Positions 38,623-50,576 of a stretch of DNA of 64,000 nt are shown here, in pieces. Each line of letters starts with the position of its first letter. Positions within the stretch are counted from its first letter, which is position 1. The position numbers and the translations under genes were made by a program. Location: positions 2,412,001-2,476,000 of the forward strand of contig CM067537.1 of the NCBI GenBank assembly GCA_034509925.1, given 5' to 3'. The DNA is from Hirudinaria manillensis (Eukaryota; Annelida; Clitellata; Hirudinida; Hirudinidae). The notes under the pieces were generated by a model. That model ran no database searches, was not told where the DNA came from, and was given only the letters and a program-made list of their open reading frames with translations.

Positions 38623-38883
38623 TGATGGATGGATGGTTGTATGAATGGTTGGATGGATGGATGGACGGATGGATGGATGGTTGGATGAATGGTTGGATGG
38701 ATGGACGGATGTATGGATGGCTGGATGGATGGATGGATGAATGGATGGATGGATGGATGGATGGATGGATGGATGGATGGATGGATGGATGGATGGATGG
38801 ATGGATGGATGGATGGATGGATGGATGGATGGATGGATGGATGGATGGATGGATGGATGGATGGACGGCTGAATTGATGGATG
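38623..38883. repeat. Degenerate (GGAT)n array
   Basis: GGAT units with scattered substitutions in the left half and a purer right half. Third array of this type in the window; it lies about 350 bases upstream of the Bcl-2-like gene start. Confidence 0.93.
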
Positions 38884-39769
38884 GGGAGTAGGAGACTGTA
38901 CGCGCATTTGTAACATCAGAAGGCAACGATGATGAGGACTGCGATGATGGAAAAGAAGAGGACGAATAACACGACGGCGATGATGATGATCATCATCATC
39001 ATGAGGGCGGTGCATAGCATGATTCACTGCTGGGCATGAGAACAACCAGGGTCCACAAACGAGAGAATATCAACGGTGATGGGGGCGGTGATGTTATAAT
39101 CCCGCGGTCCTAGCCATTCATTTTGATCCCATTTGTTTGCTTTTAAAGGTGGAGGCCATGAATGCCTGATGGATGCATGCACGGTTCCAATGCATGCATT
39201 TAAGACTAGGTTTCAAGGAATCGAAACAATTGTCGATATTACTTATCAACAACAAAAACAACAATTACTAACACACCAACAACTGTTACTTCCACATCTG
39301 ACTATTACTATTACTGCTCAGAAACAACAACAATTGCCATTCCAAAACGACAACGTCAACAACCACTACATAACAACAACAACAACTACTACTACTACCA
39401 CTGAACAACAACAACAACAACAACAAGGCGATAGTAGCACGTGTCGACAACAAAGATAGTAATTCCGAAGAACCTTGAAGGTTTTTTCCAGCTATGACGT
39501 CAGCGTGCGTATCGAGGCATATTCTGTTTGCCGTGTTGAAAAGCTTCCCAGGTTAGCACGCAAACGCACACGTACACACGCACTTACGTACACGTACACG
39601 TACACGTACATGCACACACACACACACACGTACGCACGTATACACACATAAGACGAAACGGATGTGACTCCAACAGGACTCTTCGTCGATACGAAACCGT
39701 GCCGCAATTATACGTCCAATTAGCCCGTCATGTCCCAACAACAACAACAACAATTGATCATATTGTTGT

Positions 39770-39883
39770 TATTATTATATTATATTATATTATATTATAT
39801 TATATTATATTATATTATATTATATTATATTATATTATATTATATTATATTATATTATATTATATTATATTATATTATATTAT
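39770..39883. repeat. (TATAT)n pentanucleotide array
   Basis: More than twenty perfect TTATA units. Confidence 0.95.
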
Positions 39884-40008
39884 AACGATTACTATATTCA
39901 TAATAACTATTATTCCATCTTTTACAACGTGAACTCGCGTCCCGATATAAAAATAAATTATGAATTTTATTAAAAATTTTAAAAAATTAATAAATTGATT
40001 TTATTCAT

Positions 40009-40040
<32 letters not shown>

Positions 40041-40401
40041 AAAAGAGAAACGATATTATATAAAAAGAAGAAAATCATTTAACGACTTTTCTTTATTTCA
40101 ATTTATAAAAGCATCAATCACAACGGCAACCGATGACATTCCTATCAAGGGACTTCAGTGCAGTTGTCTTGTGCCAATCGATAGAAAAGGTCATGAACTC
40201 ATCACCATCAAAACCACTTCCTCATCATCGTCTTCGTCTTCATCACCGTCATCGTCGTCGTCATCGTCGTATCCATAATTAAATATATTTACCATTCTTC
40301 TCTGAGAGCCCATAGGTTAATGAGTTCCAATGCGCTAAGCCGTAGCGCAATGGTTGAATGGATTCCAGCGCCATAAGTGCCACACCCAGAATACCAATCG
40401 A

Positions 40402-40432
<31 letters not shown>

Positions 40433-40696
40433 CTGTTTATTATAAATTAGATTACAAATACCGTAATAATTTTAAAATTGTATTAGGTCCGAAAAAAGTC
40501 AAAATTTGAAAACCGCATTCGTTCAAAAACTTCTATTAATTTCTTTTATTTCAATTTCAAATTATAAATCATAATTAATAATTAATTAGCAACTGATTAA
40601 TAATTCAGGAGCCGATTTATTATTGTGTTTGACGATTTATTTTCTTTTCCAGAATTCCTATTACGTCATCGTCGTTGTCGTCATCGTTTATTTCAT

Positions 40697-40805
<109 letters not shown>

Positions 40806-40933
40806 TCTAATTTATTGATTTAATGGTTTCATCACATTACCGGCTATTGCAGCTGGATTTTCTAAAATAATGTTTATGGTTATTATTGTTATTATAATTA
40901 TATTTTATGCAAAAGAGGTAATATCATCACCAC

Positions 40934-40969
<36 letters not shown>

Positions 40970-41835
40970 GGTCGCGGCCATCACTGTCGTCGTCGTCATC
41001 ATCATCACTGTTGTTGTTGTTGTTGTTACTATTTTTTTTATCAATACCAAACAAAGACAGTGACTGTACAAACCACGACTCGATGATATCACAATGGCTG
41101 ACCTCCTTTTTATGATAACAAGGCTAGCTTTAATTCTTTTTAGAGGCCTAGTTCATGTTTATGTAAATCGGTCAACTTGATTATCACCCGATTATAAACC
41201 CAATGGATATTAATCGACTGGATTAGGTTGTCATGTAGACCGTAGATGTTAAACACAATAACGTAATACCATTGCAGTAGGGAATTTAACATATTAATTT
41301 AAATATTATAATTTTAATTAATTTTTAAGGCATTTTAATTTAAAAACATGCTAAATTGAATTTTTAATCGCATCATCCGATCACCATAGGACGGTTTAAG
41401 TCGGATGTTTCAAGCACCTGTTTCAGGTATCACGTGAGCGAAAGACATCGTAAACAATAAACTATTTTTAAGAAAAAATAAAACTAATTTAATCACGAAA
41501 TAATAATAATTATAATAAAATCTATTTTAAATAAAATTAAAAAAACATTTCTTAACATTAATCAAAAAATTTGAAATTAAATTAAAACAATTTGAAGGAA
41601 TGATGGCGGAATAAAATAGAGCGAAGAAATTATTTATAGCAACTCATGACCTACTGCACCCAGATGACCCATAAACCTAACCAATCGGAAAGCTGCTCCA
41701 AAAAAAATCAACTAGCCCTAGAAATACGTTCTGCGGTAATAAAATAATTTAAACATAAATATGAATTTGAAAATAATTATGTCATAAAATATATTATTAT
41801 ATTTATATTAGATTATCTATTCATGCCATTATGCA

Positions 41836-41891
<56 letters not shown>

Positions 41892-42360
41892 TTCTTATAC
41901 ATAATTAGTAACGCAAATGTGTTATTAAAGATTCGATTCCTTTGGTTTAATTCTATTTAGAATCCTCTGCAAGTGTTCATCATCCGAAGTTAAGATCATT
42001 ATCCTGATTAATCAGTAAATATTAATTAATTAATTAATTATTATATTTAATAAATATTAATTAATTAATTAATTATTATATTTAATTAATATTTAATTAA
42101 TTCATTCATTTGGTGCAGTTTATAAGACGATTAAACATTGCGCCCCGTGGCCGGAGTAACGTATTGATTCGTGAGCAAATATTTACTCACGCTAGGGGGG
42201 GGGTTCTATCATGACCGTGAAAAGGGAAATGTTTCTGTGGATATCTGTGGTTGTATCTGCAGTTATTTGTGGTTGTGCATGTGTAGTTATGTGTGTTTTT
42301 AAGTGCAATTATTTATGGATACATCCGTAGTCATTTGTGGTTGCACACGTAGTTGTGTGA

Positions 42361-42388
42361 GTGTATGTGTGTGTGTGTGTGTGTGTGT
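42361..42388. repeat. (GT)n run
   Basis: Perfect GT dinucleotide run inside a wider GTGT/TGTG-rich stretch (42230-42580) of degenerate short repeats. Confidence 0.9.
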
Positions 42389-43042
42389 TGGACGTGTAAT
42401 TATTTGTGGTCGTATCTGTAAGTGTATGTGTGGTTGTACCTAAACTTATTTTTGGCTGTCACTGTAAGTATCCGTGGCTGTATCTGTAGTTATTTGTGGA
42501 TGCATCTGTCGTCATCTGTGGTCTCTCATGATTTACGATTACATCTGTTGTTATTTGTTGTTTGTTGTTGTATCAGCAGAATACATGACCGACATGGATG
42601 GCGTTTTTATTGAATTAACACTAGAAAAAATTTAGTAATAATAATAATAATTATTATTATAAAAATAATAATTGTTATTATTAATATTAATATTAATTAT
42701 TAAATATTTTTATAATATTATTATGATTAATTACCGTAATCAAGTGTAAAATAAAATTGTAATACTCTAAAACCAACTGCCATCATAACCTTGACCAACA
42801 GGTTGTGTCGTTGATTGAGGAGGGAAGTCATAAATAAGTGATATTTTTATGACAAACAACAAATCAATAATCACGTTTTTTATAACATAAAATTTAAACT
42901 TTGAGTCCTTGTAATAAAGAGATGATGATGATGCCGACGATTGTGGTGGTGATATTATTATGATTATAATTATTTTATGATTATTATTATTCATTTATTA
43001 TATTATTATGTAGTTATTATGCTGTTAATATAATAATAGTAA

Positions 43043-43085
<43 letters not shown>

Positions 43086-43679
43086 ATAATAATAATAACC
43101 TATTTATTTAGATTTAGCTTATGTCCTCTGTTATATCCACACGTGGTACGACATCAAATTAAAGGAACAAGTACTTGTGAAGTTACTTACACTTGATGAT
43201 AAGAAAGTAAAACTCAGCGGAAACTCAGGTGATAAGAATCTTGATTACAAAGTAAAACACCGTAAAAGTAACGACCAGAAGTAACAAGTAAAAGTAAAAG
43301 TATTGAACGACTATCAAGTAGAAATGTAAAATTTGTCGGTTAACAAGTGAAAGCAGGAGCAACAAGTGACAACAACAACAACAGTTACCAACAATAACGT
43401 CAACAACAACAACAACTGACAGCAACAAACGATAACGACAACCGACAACATATCCGGCAACAGCAACATCAGCAGCAACAACAACAACAACAACGACAGC
43501 AACAACAACAACCCACCGTCAGACTACGACTCCAAGTGAGTTTACTTCCATAGCGGATTGTTGAACGAACGAGCGAATGTTGTTGTTGTTGTTGTTGTTG
43601 AGGTTTTTATTCGCCAGGCACGTGTCCCTCGCTGCTTCTGCACGGCTCTGCATGGTGGAGCTTTGGTGATACTTCATGG

Positions 43680-43790
43680 TGATGATGACGACGACGACGA
43701 TGATGACGACGATGATGATGACGATGACGACGACGATGACGAATGTGATGATGACAATGATGATGACGACGACGTTGACAACGATGATGA
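43680..43790. repeat. GAT/GAC array (poly-Asp reading)
   Basis: Trinucleotide repeat of GAT, GAC and ACG units on the plus strand. Confidence 0.9.
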
Positions 43791-43906
43791 CTTATAATAG
43801 CATTGATAATGGGAATAACGAAGATGTTTTTTTTTAAATTTAAGTTACCACAATCATACTCATTAATTATTATTCAATATCATTCAATTATTATTCATAT
43901 ACAAAT

Positions 43907-46148
43907 CATTATTATTATATATAATAATTATTATTATTATTATTATCACATAAAGGCACGGGCGAACCCCTCGCCTAACACAAATTACTTAAGTAAACAA
44001 AAAGCAAAACCCTCTACATATCAAACAAACAATAAAACAACCAGTCACATCAAATATTTACAATCCCCAAAAAAATCATCCAATAACATTTTGAAGATGT
44101 CCAGGTTTGGAGCACCGACAACCGACCGAGGAAGATCATTCCACTCTTGGACAACTCTATTGCTGAAAAAAAACTTCCTCAAATCCCTGTGAGCAATGTT
44201 TGTTGATAGTTTCCAATCATGGCCCCTCGTTCTCTCCTCTGGGCAAAACATAAGCCTAGGGCATAGGAATTCTGGTGCAGTTCCTCTGATGATATTGAAC
44301 ATCAATATCAAATCAGCCCTTTTTCGTCTGTACACCAGGGAGGGCAGTTTCAAAATTTTTAATCTATCAGTATATTCTAAGTCTTTGCATGATTTGCACA
44401 TATGGGTGAATCTATGCTGCACACTTTCTAAAGTATCCACCAGGCCCTTTCTGTATGGATTCCATACCTGCACAGCATATTCCAGATGTGATCTCACTAG
44501 GGCCTTGTATACTGAAACCAAAGCATCTTCTGACAGATGCTTGAAGTTTCTATAAATGACTCCCAACATCTGGTTAGCCCTATTGACTCTCTGCAAAATA
44601 TGCTCCTTAAATCCCAGTTTCGAGTCCAAGATGATTCCAAGATCTGATATTTTGTCTACCTTGGGTATCAAGTGAAGAGTTCCCTCTGTGTCTGTTACTG
44701 TGTACTCGTAATCTGCCTGGTGAGTTCCAAATTTCATACAGCAGCATTTATCCCAGTTGACTTTCATGCCCCACACATTATACCAATTGATGACCCTGCT
44801 TATATCATTTTGCAATAGATAACTGTCTCCTGGTCCCAGCATTTTATAAATTTTAGCATCGTCTGCAAACAAAAAGATGTTGCTACAGACATTGTATATG
44901 TCATTAATGTAAATGATAAAGAGAACTGGCCCCAGGACACTGCCCTGCGGCACACCACTGGTAACTGGGTATAGTTCAGAGGAAGCTCCATTCACCACAA
45001 CCCTAAATGATCTCTGTGTTAAATAATTTTTAATCCACTGAATCAAAGCCGGGTGAACTCCATATCTTTCCAATTTGAACAACAACTTGCAATGTGATAT
45101 TTTGTCAAAGGCCTTCTCCAAATCAGTGTACACTACATCTATTTCAGTGCCCTTATCAACAGCTTCAGTAACAACATCCAAAAATCTTAGTAACTGCAAT
45201 GTAGTTGATCGGCCCGGAATGAAACCAAACTGGCCCGGACAGAACAACCCATTACTCAGAAAGTAATCCATTAAGTGATCCTTGATGAGGGACTCTAGAA
45301 TTTTACAACAAATTGAGGTCAAGGCGATTGGTCTGTAATTTCTTACATCATTTTTGTACCCCTTCTTGTGTAGGGGGACTATGTTACTGATCTTCCAGTC
45401 TTCAAAAACTGTGGCTGTATCCAGAGACCCCCCAAAGATTTTACACAAATATTCTGCAATCTCATATCTAGTTTCCCTCAAAATTCTGGTATGAACACCG
45501 TCAGGGCCTGCTGATTTGTATATGTTCAAGTGGCTTAACTTTTTTGCTACCATAAAAGTATCAACTTTAAGCTTGGCCATTCCCTCTGCTGGAACTTTTG
45601 GTTGGAAAACTTCATTTATTTGATGCTGTTCCTCAGACTCGTACACCGAAGAAAAAAACTTTGCAAATAAATCTGCTTTTTCCTTGTCTCCAGTGATCTC
45701 TCTACCATCTTCAACCAGAGTGGCAATTTTGCTTCTACTTGATGTTCTCTTATTAACATAACTCCAGAATAATTTGGGATTTTTTCTGCACTCCATTGCG
45801 ATGCGATTCTGACTTTCAACAATCAAGTTCCTAGAGAGTACCCTCACCTTTTCTCTCACCTGGTTAAAATCATTTTTAACATCTTCTCCATGTCTGTATA
45901 ACTTTCTCCATAGCTGATGTTTCTTCTTGATCAAGTTTTTCAGCTCCTCTGTCATTTTAAATCTGAACTTTTTTCTTTCTGTTTTCAAGGGCACATATTG
46001 CTGAGCTGACGACACCAATGAATCTCGAAAGAAACACCAATCTGTGACCAATGAATCCTCCGACGTCGGCAGCCTCTCGAAAATCTCCCTCAAAGATGAT
46101 TTCATTTCTTCGTAATTGCCTAGTTCAAAACAAAATTTTTTTCGGACA
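43907..46148 (-). mobile_element. 5'-truncated CR1-like LINE
   Basis: The element runs on the minus strand. Its upstream end lies near 46148, where the open frame fades just before the conserved KKFCFELGNYEEMK stretch, so the 5' part with the APE endonuclease is missing. Downstream of the RT frame there is a 100-base 3' UTR with a small GC-rich stem (GGCGAGGGGTTCGCCCGTGCC), and the copy ends in a TTA microsatellite (43908-43946), as CR1-group elements often end in short tandem repeats. The frame has no stop or shift, which suggests a recent insertion. Confidence 0.85.
44045..46105 (-). CDS. LINE reverse transcriptase, CR1 group
   Basis: 686 codons from the first ATG, uninterrupted; the true ORF starts further 5' and is cut off. 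RT blocks: KSAGPDGVHTRILRE (about 197-211), NYRPIALTSICCKILE (256-271), GFIPGRSTTLQLLRF (294-308), VVYTDLEKAFDKISH (324-338), the SGVPQGSVLGPVLF block (383-396) and the catalytic FADDAKIY (413-420), followed by the thumb and a C-terminal region typical of CR1/Jockey elements. The endonuclease domain is absent. The enzyme would copy LINE RNA at a nicked target. All catalytic aspartates are present. Confidence 0.95.
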   Translation of the reverse strand: MKSSLREIFERLPTSEDSLVTDWCFFRDSLVSSAQQYVPLKTERKKFRFKMTEELKNLIKKKHQLWRKLYRHGEDVKNDFNQVREKVRVLSRNLIVESQNRIAMECRKNPKLFWSYVNKRTSSRSKIATLVEDGREITGDKEKADLFAKFFSSVYESEEQHQINEVFQPKVPAEGMAKLKVDTFMVAKKLSHLNIYKSAGPDGVHTRILRETRYEIAEYLCKIFGGSLDTATVFEDWKISNIVPLHKKGYKNDVRNYRPIALTSICCKILESLIKDHLMDYFLSNGLFCPGQFGFIPGRSTTLQLLRFLDVVTEAVDKGTEIDVVYTDLEKAFDKISHCKLLFKLERYGVHPALIQWIKNYLTQRSFRVVVNGASSELYPVTSGVPQGSVLGPVLFIIYINDIYNVCSNIFLFADDAKIYKMLGPGDSYLLQNDISRVINWYNVWGMKVNWDKCCCMKFGTHQADYEYTVTDTEGTLHLIPKVDKISDLGIILDSKLGFKEHILQRVNRANQMLGVIYRNFKHLSEDALVSVYKALVRSHLEYAVQVWNPYRKGLVDTLESVQHRFTHMCKSCKDLEYTDRLKILKLPSLVYRRKRADLILMFNIIRGTAPEFLCPRLMFCPEERTRGHDWKLSTNIAHRDLRKFFFSNRVVQEWNDLPRSVVGAPNLDIFKMLLDDFFGDCKYLM

Positions 46149-47611
46149 TCTATTATATCAATTATATGATAATATTAATAATAATATATAGTATATAATG
46201 GGTATTATTTATTAATACATTGTATAAGTGTCTTCCGAAATATATAAAGCTAATTTTATTTACTAACTCAGATTTTGTCCTGCATAAAGAACCAAGATCT
46301 TTCATCTCGGGCATCATCATCATCACCATCATTAGCATCGTCGTCGTCGTCGTCATCATAATCAAACCTCGCTGCACGTACGGATAATGATGATGACGAC
46401 GACGACGACTATGATGATGATGATGAACATCACCAACAAATGAAACTGTTGCCGTGGAGTTAGTATCTCTTTCTCTTTTCATTTGACGTTTGCTTGTCAT
46501 ATTTTACAATGATTTCTAACAACGTACCGATTTGCAATTTGCAATTACAATTACAAGTTACATTTACAATTACAAGTTACATTTACAATTACAAGTTACA
46601 TTTACAATTACAAGTTACATTTACAATTACAATATACATTTACAATTACAATTTACTTTTACAATCACAATTACAATATACATTTACAATTACAATTTAC
46701 TTTTACAATTACAATTACAATATACATTTACAATTACAATTTACAATTACAATTTACAATTACAATTTACAATTACAATTTACTTTTACAATTACAATTT
46801 ACAATTACAATTACAATTACAATTTACATTCACAATTACAATTCACAATTACAATTTACAATTTACAATTCGTCGTCGATTAAATGCCCAGCAAATTCTA
46901 TTTTAGCAGCCATGACATCCAACTTGATGATTTAAAGGATGATGAATAAGTGATGAGCTTCTTTGTGGTTTTATACATTTTGGTGCCTCCATAATTCATG
47001 AAAGTTATTTATTTTAATTTATTAAATATTCGCTCATTAATTCATTCTGGAACTTTTCTTGGATCGTTAAAGAAAGGACGTGCCTTAGCGAGAGCAACAT
47101 CAACAACAGTGACAACAGCAACACCAACAACAAAAACAACGCAACAACAACAACAGCAACAAATCCTAAGAAGGAATCTCACACTGAACTCAACATTGCA
47201 ACGGTCATTCCAGTCAATTTCGACGATTGAAATCTCCCGGCAACAGAAGCAGAAGAAGATGTTTCTTTGTTTAAAAGTAATTTTCATTAACAAAAGGAGA
47301 AATTGTCAGAGGAAATATTTTGCAAATCTAAAAGTTATTTATTGTTCAGGTCACGCGATCCTGACATTTTACACGAATTCTGATAGATAAATAAATAATT
47401 AATAAATAAATAAATAGATAAATAAATAAATAATAAATAAATATAGGCTGGTGAAAAAGTGCCTGGATCACTTACCTGCCTGATGGTAATAGTTAAGTGG
47501 AGACAGACCGAGAGATACTTAGAAATATAAACGAGAAAACAAACCCCAGACAAACATGGAGACATATACGTAGACATACCTACAAACAAAAACAAACATA
47601 CATATAAATAC
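46149..47611. other. Repeat-rich intergenic DNA
   Basis: GAT/GAC runs around 46300-46440, a TTTACAATTACAA minisatellite (46536-46870) and CAA repeats near 47100-47165. A consensus donor CAGGTAAGTG on the minus strand lies at 47475 with no coding exon I can attach to it. Confidence 0.55.
46536..46870. repeat. Minisatellite of 12-19 bp TTTACAATTACAA-type units
   Basis: Starts with four 19-base units (ACAATTACAAGTTACATTT) and drifts to 12-18 base variants. All units are built from ACAAT and TTTAC words. Confidence 0.9.
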
Positions 47612-47851
47612 TTAAACGTACTCAAAGCCCAACAAGGTGTAGCAAGAAGCATCGATATTCGGCTGTAACCTGTCGACACTGATATCAACCACTTCCTCCA
47701 TCGGAGTTGCCATGACGACGGACAGGTGTCTGCTTGTTGTTATTGTTCCTCTACCAAAGGACGCCCCAACTGTTTTCGACGCCCCGCCTCCTTTCTCTTT
47801 GATATCCCGATGACCTTCAGCGTGACCTTCGAACTTTCCCGGGGAGGACAT
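47612..47851 (-). CDS. Possible small coding exon, unrecognised
   Basis: A 79-codon frame with its own ATG (MSSPGKFEGHAEGHRDIKEK at the start) and normal amino-acid mix, in DNA that is richer in GC than its surroundings. It could be a first exon; a weak donor follows VDISVDR. No partner exons or family found. The opposite strand is also open, so it may be chance. Confidence 0.2.
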   Translation of the reverse strand: MSSPGKFEGHAEGHRDIKEKGGGASKTVGASFGRGTITTSRHLSVVMATPMEEVVDISVDRLQPNIDASCYTLLGFEYV

Positions 47852-49238
47852 TTAACCCCCCAATATGCCATTGTCCTCTGCGTTAAACCGAGGACGGCTG
47901 CCTATCGCAATTATTTATTTTTTTAAATAATAACAATAATAATAATAATAATTGGCACGATATATTATTGTTATTATTGATGTTATCAAGTGATTATTAA
48001 GTGATGTTATTAATATTGCTAAGTTCGAAAGCATTATCCTTGTTATAAGTGCTACAATTAATTATAATTTCTTCTTCTTCTTATTATTATTATTATTACT
48101 TTATTTTTATTATTACAAGTTGTGTTTTTTTACCTACACTAAATAACACATAAAAATAAATAATAAAAAAATATTAAATAATAAAATAAGAATAACAGTA
48201 CTAATAAAAATCGTCATCATCATCGTCATCGTCATCATCATCATCAGCTCGGTCATGTTTTCCCACGAATGTTGTTTAATTTAATCATCCATCTGGCTGA
48301 GATGGGATATCATCAAACAAACATCAATCATTGCCTTTGATATGGCAATCATGATGATGATGACGGCAATGATGATGATGATGACGACGACGATGACGAT
48401 GATGATGACGACGACTCTTGACGATTATCATTATTCATTTCTCGACGTTTTTATTACATAATTATAACGAGTTTTATTGTTGTTGTCCTTTTTTTCATCC
48501 CTCCGAGGTATAAATAAATATCAATTAAATTCCAAATAAATTTATTATTCTAGAATAAATAAATAAATTAACAAATAAACTTTATTTAAAATTAAATTAT
48601 AAATTAGAACACAAATTCCTGGCAATCCGTTCCCTGAAAAGTCACTTACCTGATCAACTGCGAGTGTATTTTTCTGCTTTTCAATTTTTTTAAACTCATC
48701 AATAATTCGTTATTAAAAATACCGTCCATTCCAAGATGAAAGTGACCAAAGTGGAGTCTTTCTAAAGTTGATGACGACGATGATGACGATGGTGGTAGTG
48801 GTGCTGATGACGATGAAGAATGTGATAAAGGTCGCGGGTGACTCTCAAATCGTCATTGTCTATGGAACCGATGATAAAGTGATGATCACGTCAATAATAA
48901 TGACAATAATAATAATAAAAATAAAAATAATAATAATAATAATAATGATAATAATAATAATAATAATAATATAAAAAAATAATAAAGATGAAACAATGAT
49001 GGCCTACTATGATTATCAAAACGTCAAATTGAACGGGAATCGATCCAAGAAATCGAAAATCATTCTTCGCATTGGAATCGTCGGAGTTGAAAGTAATCCT
49101 TGTAATCAGATCAGAAAGCACCGAGGAGGATTCAATGGAGCGTGTCTTATGAACCATCAATCAGAGGTCGTTCCATTCGCACGGCAATTTCCTCGGCCCC
49201 TCGTGACACGGTCGTCCATCACGTCTTGACTCCTGTCG
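47852..49238. other. Intergenic DNA
   Basis: GAT/GAC runs (48215-48245, 48350-48415), AAT runs (48900-48985) and a consensus minus-strand donor (CAGGTAAGTGAC) at 48649 without a recognisable exon. Confidence 0.5.
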
Positions 49239-50576
49239 TCACACTCGACTGATACCGACTTCTTCGGGCTTCCTGCCCCTCCTCGCCATACGACTTATCA
49301 GTCCGTTCCCGATGCGCTTCAGTGATTCGACGACGGCACTCTTGGTGCCGTGGTCGTACAGAACGAGTGCTGGCAGGTGCACTGCAGCCTTCAGGAACTG
49401 CACGAAGTTCGAATAGGTGTTCAGATATTTGAAGAAGACGAAAGCTCCTGTCACGTAGCTATGGACGAATTCGAACAGCTTGAAGGTGAGTATGATCATC
49501 TTGAGGGCTACACAGACCAGGAAGACATTGCAGGTGACTGAAATGATGAGACAGGGGTAAAGAAATTTGTCCCTGATTATTTTATTGTCTGCCGCTACCT
49601 CGCGCTTCACCGACTTTTTTGCTTTTCTGGCGAGTTCAGACAATTCCAAAGACTTTCTCTGACTCCTCTTAGCAGAGCTCTTCCTGCGATTGGAGGCAGA
49701 CGGTTTCCTCATGAGCGAGGCAGGTGTCGAACTGGCGACCTTCTGAACTCTCTGGGCCATGTGTAGAGCGTCGATGATCTTCTTATCTGTGACGATGATG
49801 ATGGCGTAGGGAACTACGTAGGTGATGAGTGTGTAGGAGAGACTGAAGTAGACGATGTACAGAGAATCACTCTTGCTTACCTCGTTGAGGACGAAATCCC
49901 AGTGGTTTTGGAAGGGCATTAGGCTCGAGTCGTGACTCAAACCTTTCAGAAAGTTTACTTTCTGGCAGATCTCCACCAGGGTTTCCCTCACTTCTGGTAT
50001 GAAAAAGGTAAAGTACAAAGAGACCAATAGAAAGAGGATGATGGGAAAAGCAGGGCTCGTTCTTCTGCCCTTGCGTCGGAAGATGACTTGTCTTAGGATC
50101 GTGTTGGCTTCGGATGCGCAGAAATACAACATCCACATGGAAAAGCTTTGGAAAACTCCCAAGGCGACGCTTATGTAGTGCACGAAATTATACCTTTCCA
50201 GCTTAGACTCAAATTTTTCGCTGATGACTAGCAGGAGGGATTCGTTTCTTAAGCTCACACTCCCGTCGAAATACTTGGAATTGTCGCCTCGGGGTCTGCA
50301 GATGAGGAAGGGAAGGAGGGAGATCAGGTACAACTGGTCTGCCACTATGAGGGAACAGAAGAGGTACTTGAGTGTCGGCGAGATCTTCCTATTCTTCACC
50401 CATAACACGAAGGCGCCGAAGTTCATGAGAATGGCAATGATGGTGAACGATGTCATCAAGTACAGTTCTGCCAGCAGCTGAATGAAGTCGAACTTACTCT
50501 CAATCTGCTTGGGTAAGTTACGTCCCACCACATCCGGGATACTAATTCCTGAAAGTTGTTTAGAGAGGCGACTCAT
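49239..50576 (-). CDS. Intronless, divergent rhodopsin-like seven-helix receptor
   Basis: A single 445-residue frame. Hydrophobic helices lie at about 35-60, 68-92, 131-158, 175-196, 238-263, 338-365 and 374-408. Helix 2 carries the conserved Asp (SLIVADQLY, Asp80) and helix 5 ends in VVPYAIIIV. The expected DRY at the end of helix 3 is replaced (FCASEANTILR), and helix 7 ends LPALVLYD instead of NPxxY. The third inner loop (about 265-335) is long and very basic with RRKSS-type sites. The shape suggests an invertebrate peptide-receptor-like GPCR, possibly of the expanded FMRFamide-receptor-like group, but no ligand can be named. Lack of introns in an intron-rich neighbourhood suggests origin by retroposition or a lineage expansion. 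Confidence 0.7.
   Translation of the reverse strand: MSRLSKQLSGISIPDVVGRNLPKQIESKFDFIQLLAELYLMTSFTIIAILMNFGAFVLWVKNRKISPTLKYLFCSLIVADQLYLISLLPFLICRPRGDNSKYFDGSVSLRNESLLLVISEKFESKLERYNFVHYISVALGVFQSFSMWMLYFCASEANTILRQVIFRRKGRRTSPAFPIILFLLVSLYFTFFIPEVRETLVEICQKVNFLKGLSHDSSLMPFQNHWDFVLNEVSKSDSLYIVYFSLSYTLITYVVPYAIIIVTDKKIIDALHMAQRVQKVASSTPASLMRKPSASNRRKSSAKRSQRKSLELSELARKAKKSVKREVAADNKIIRDKFLYPCLIISVTCNVFLVCVALKMIILTFKLFEFVHSYVTGAFVFFKYLNTYSNFVQFLKAAVHLPALVLYDHGTKSAVVESLKRIGNGLISRMARRGRKPEEVGISRV

Noticed and set aside
39133-39459. Gln/Thr-rich frame with ATG
   Set aside because: Driven by CAA and ACT repeats with no splice partner or conserved part.
43803-44555. Plus-strand frames
   Set aside because: Antisense to the LINE reverse transcriptase or AT-rich tail.
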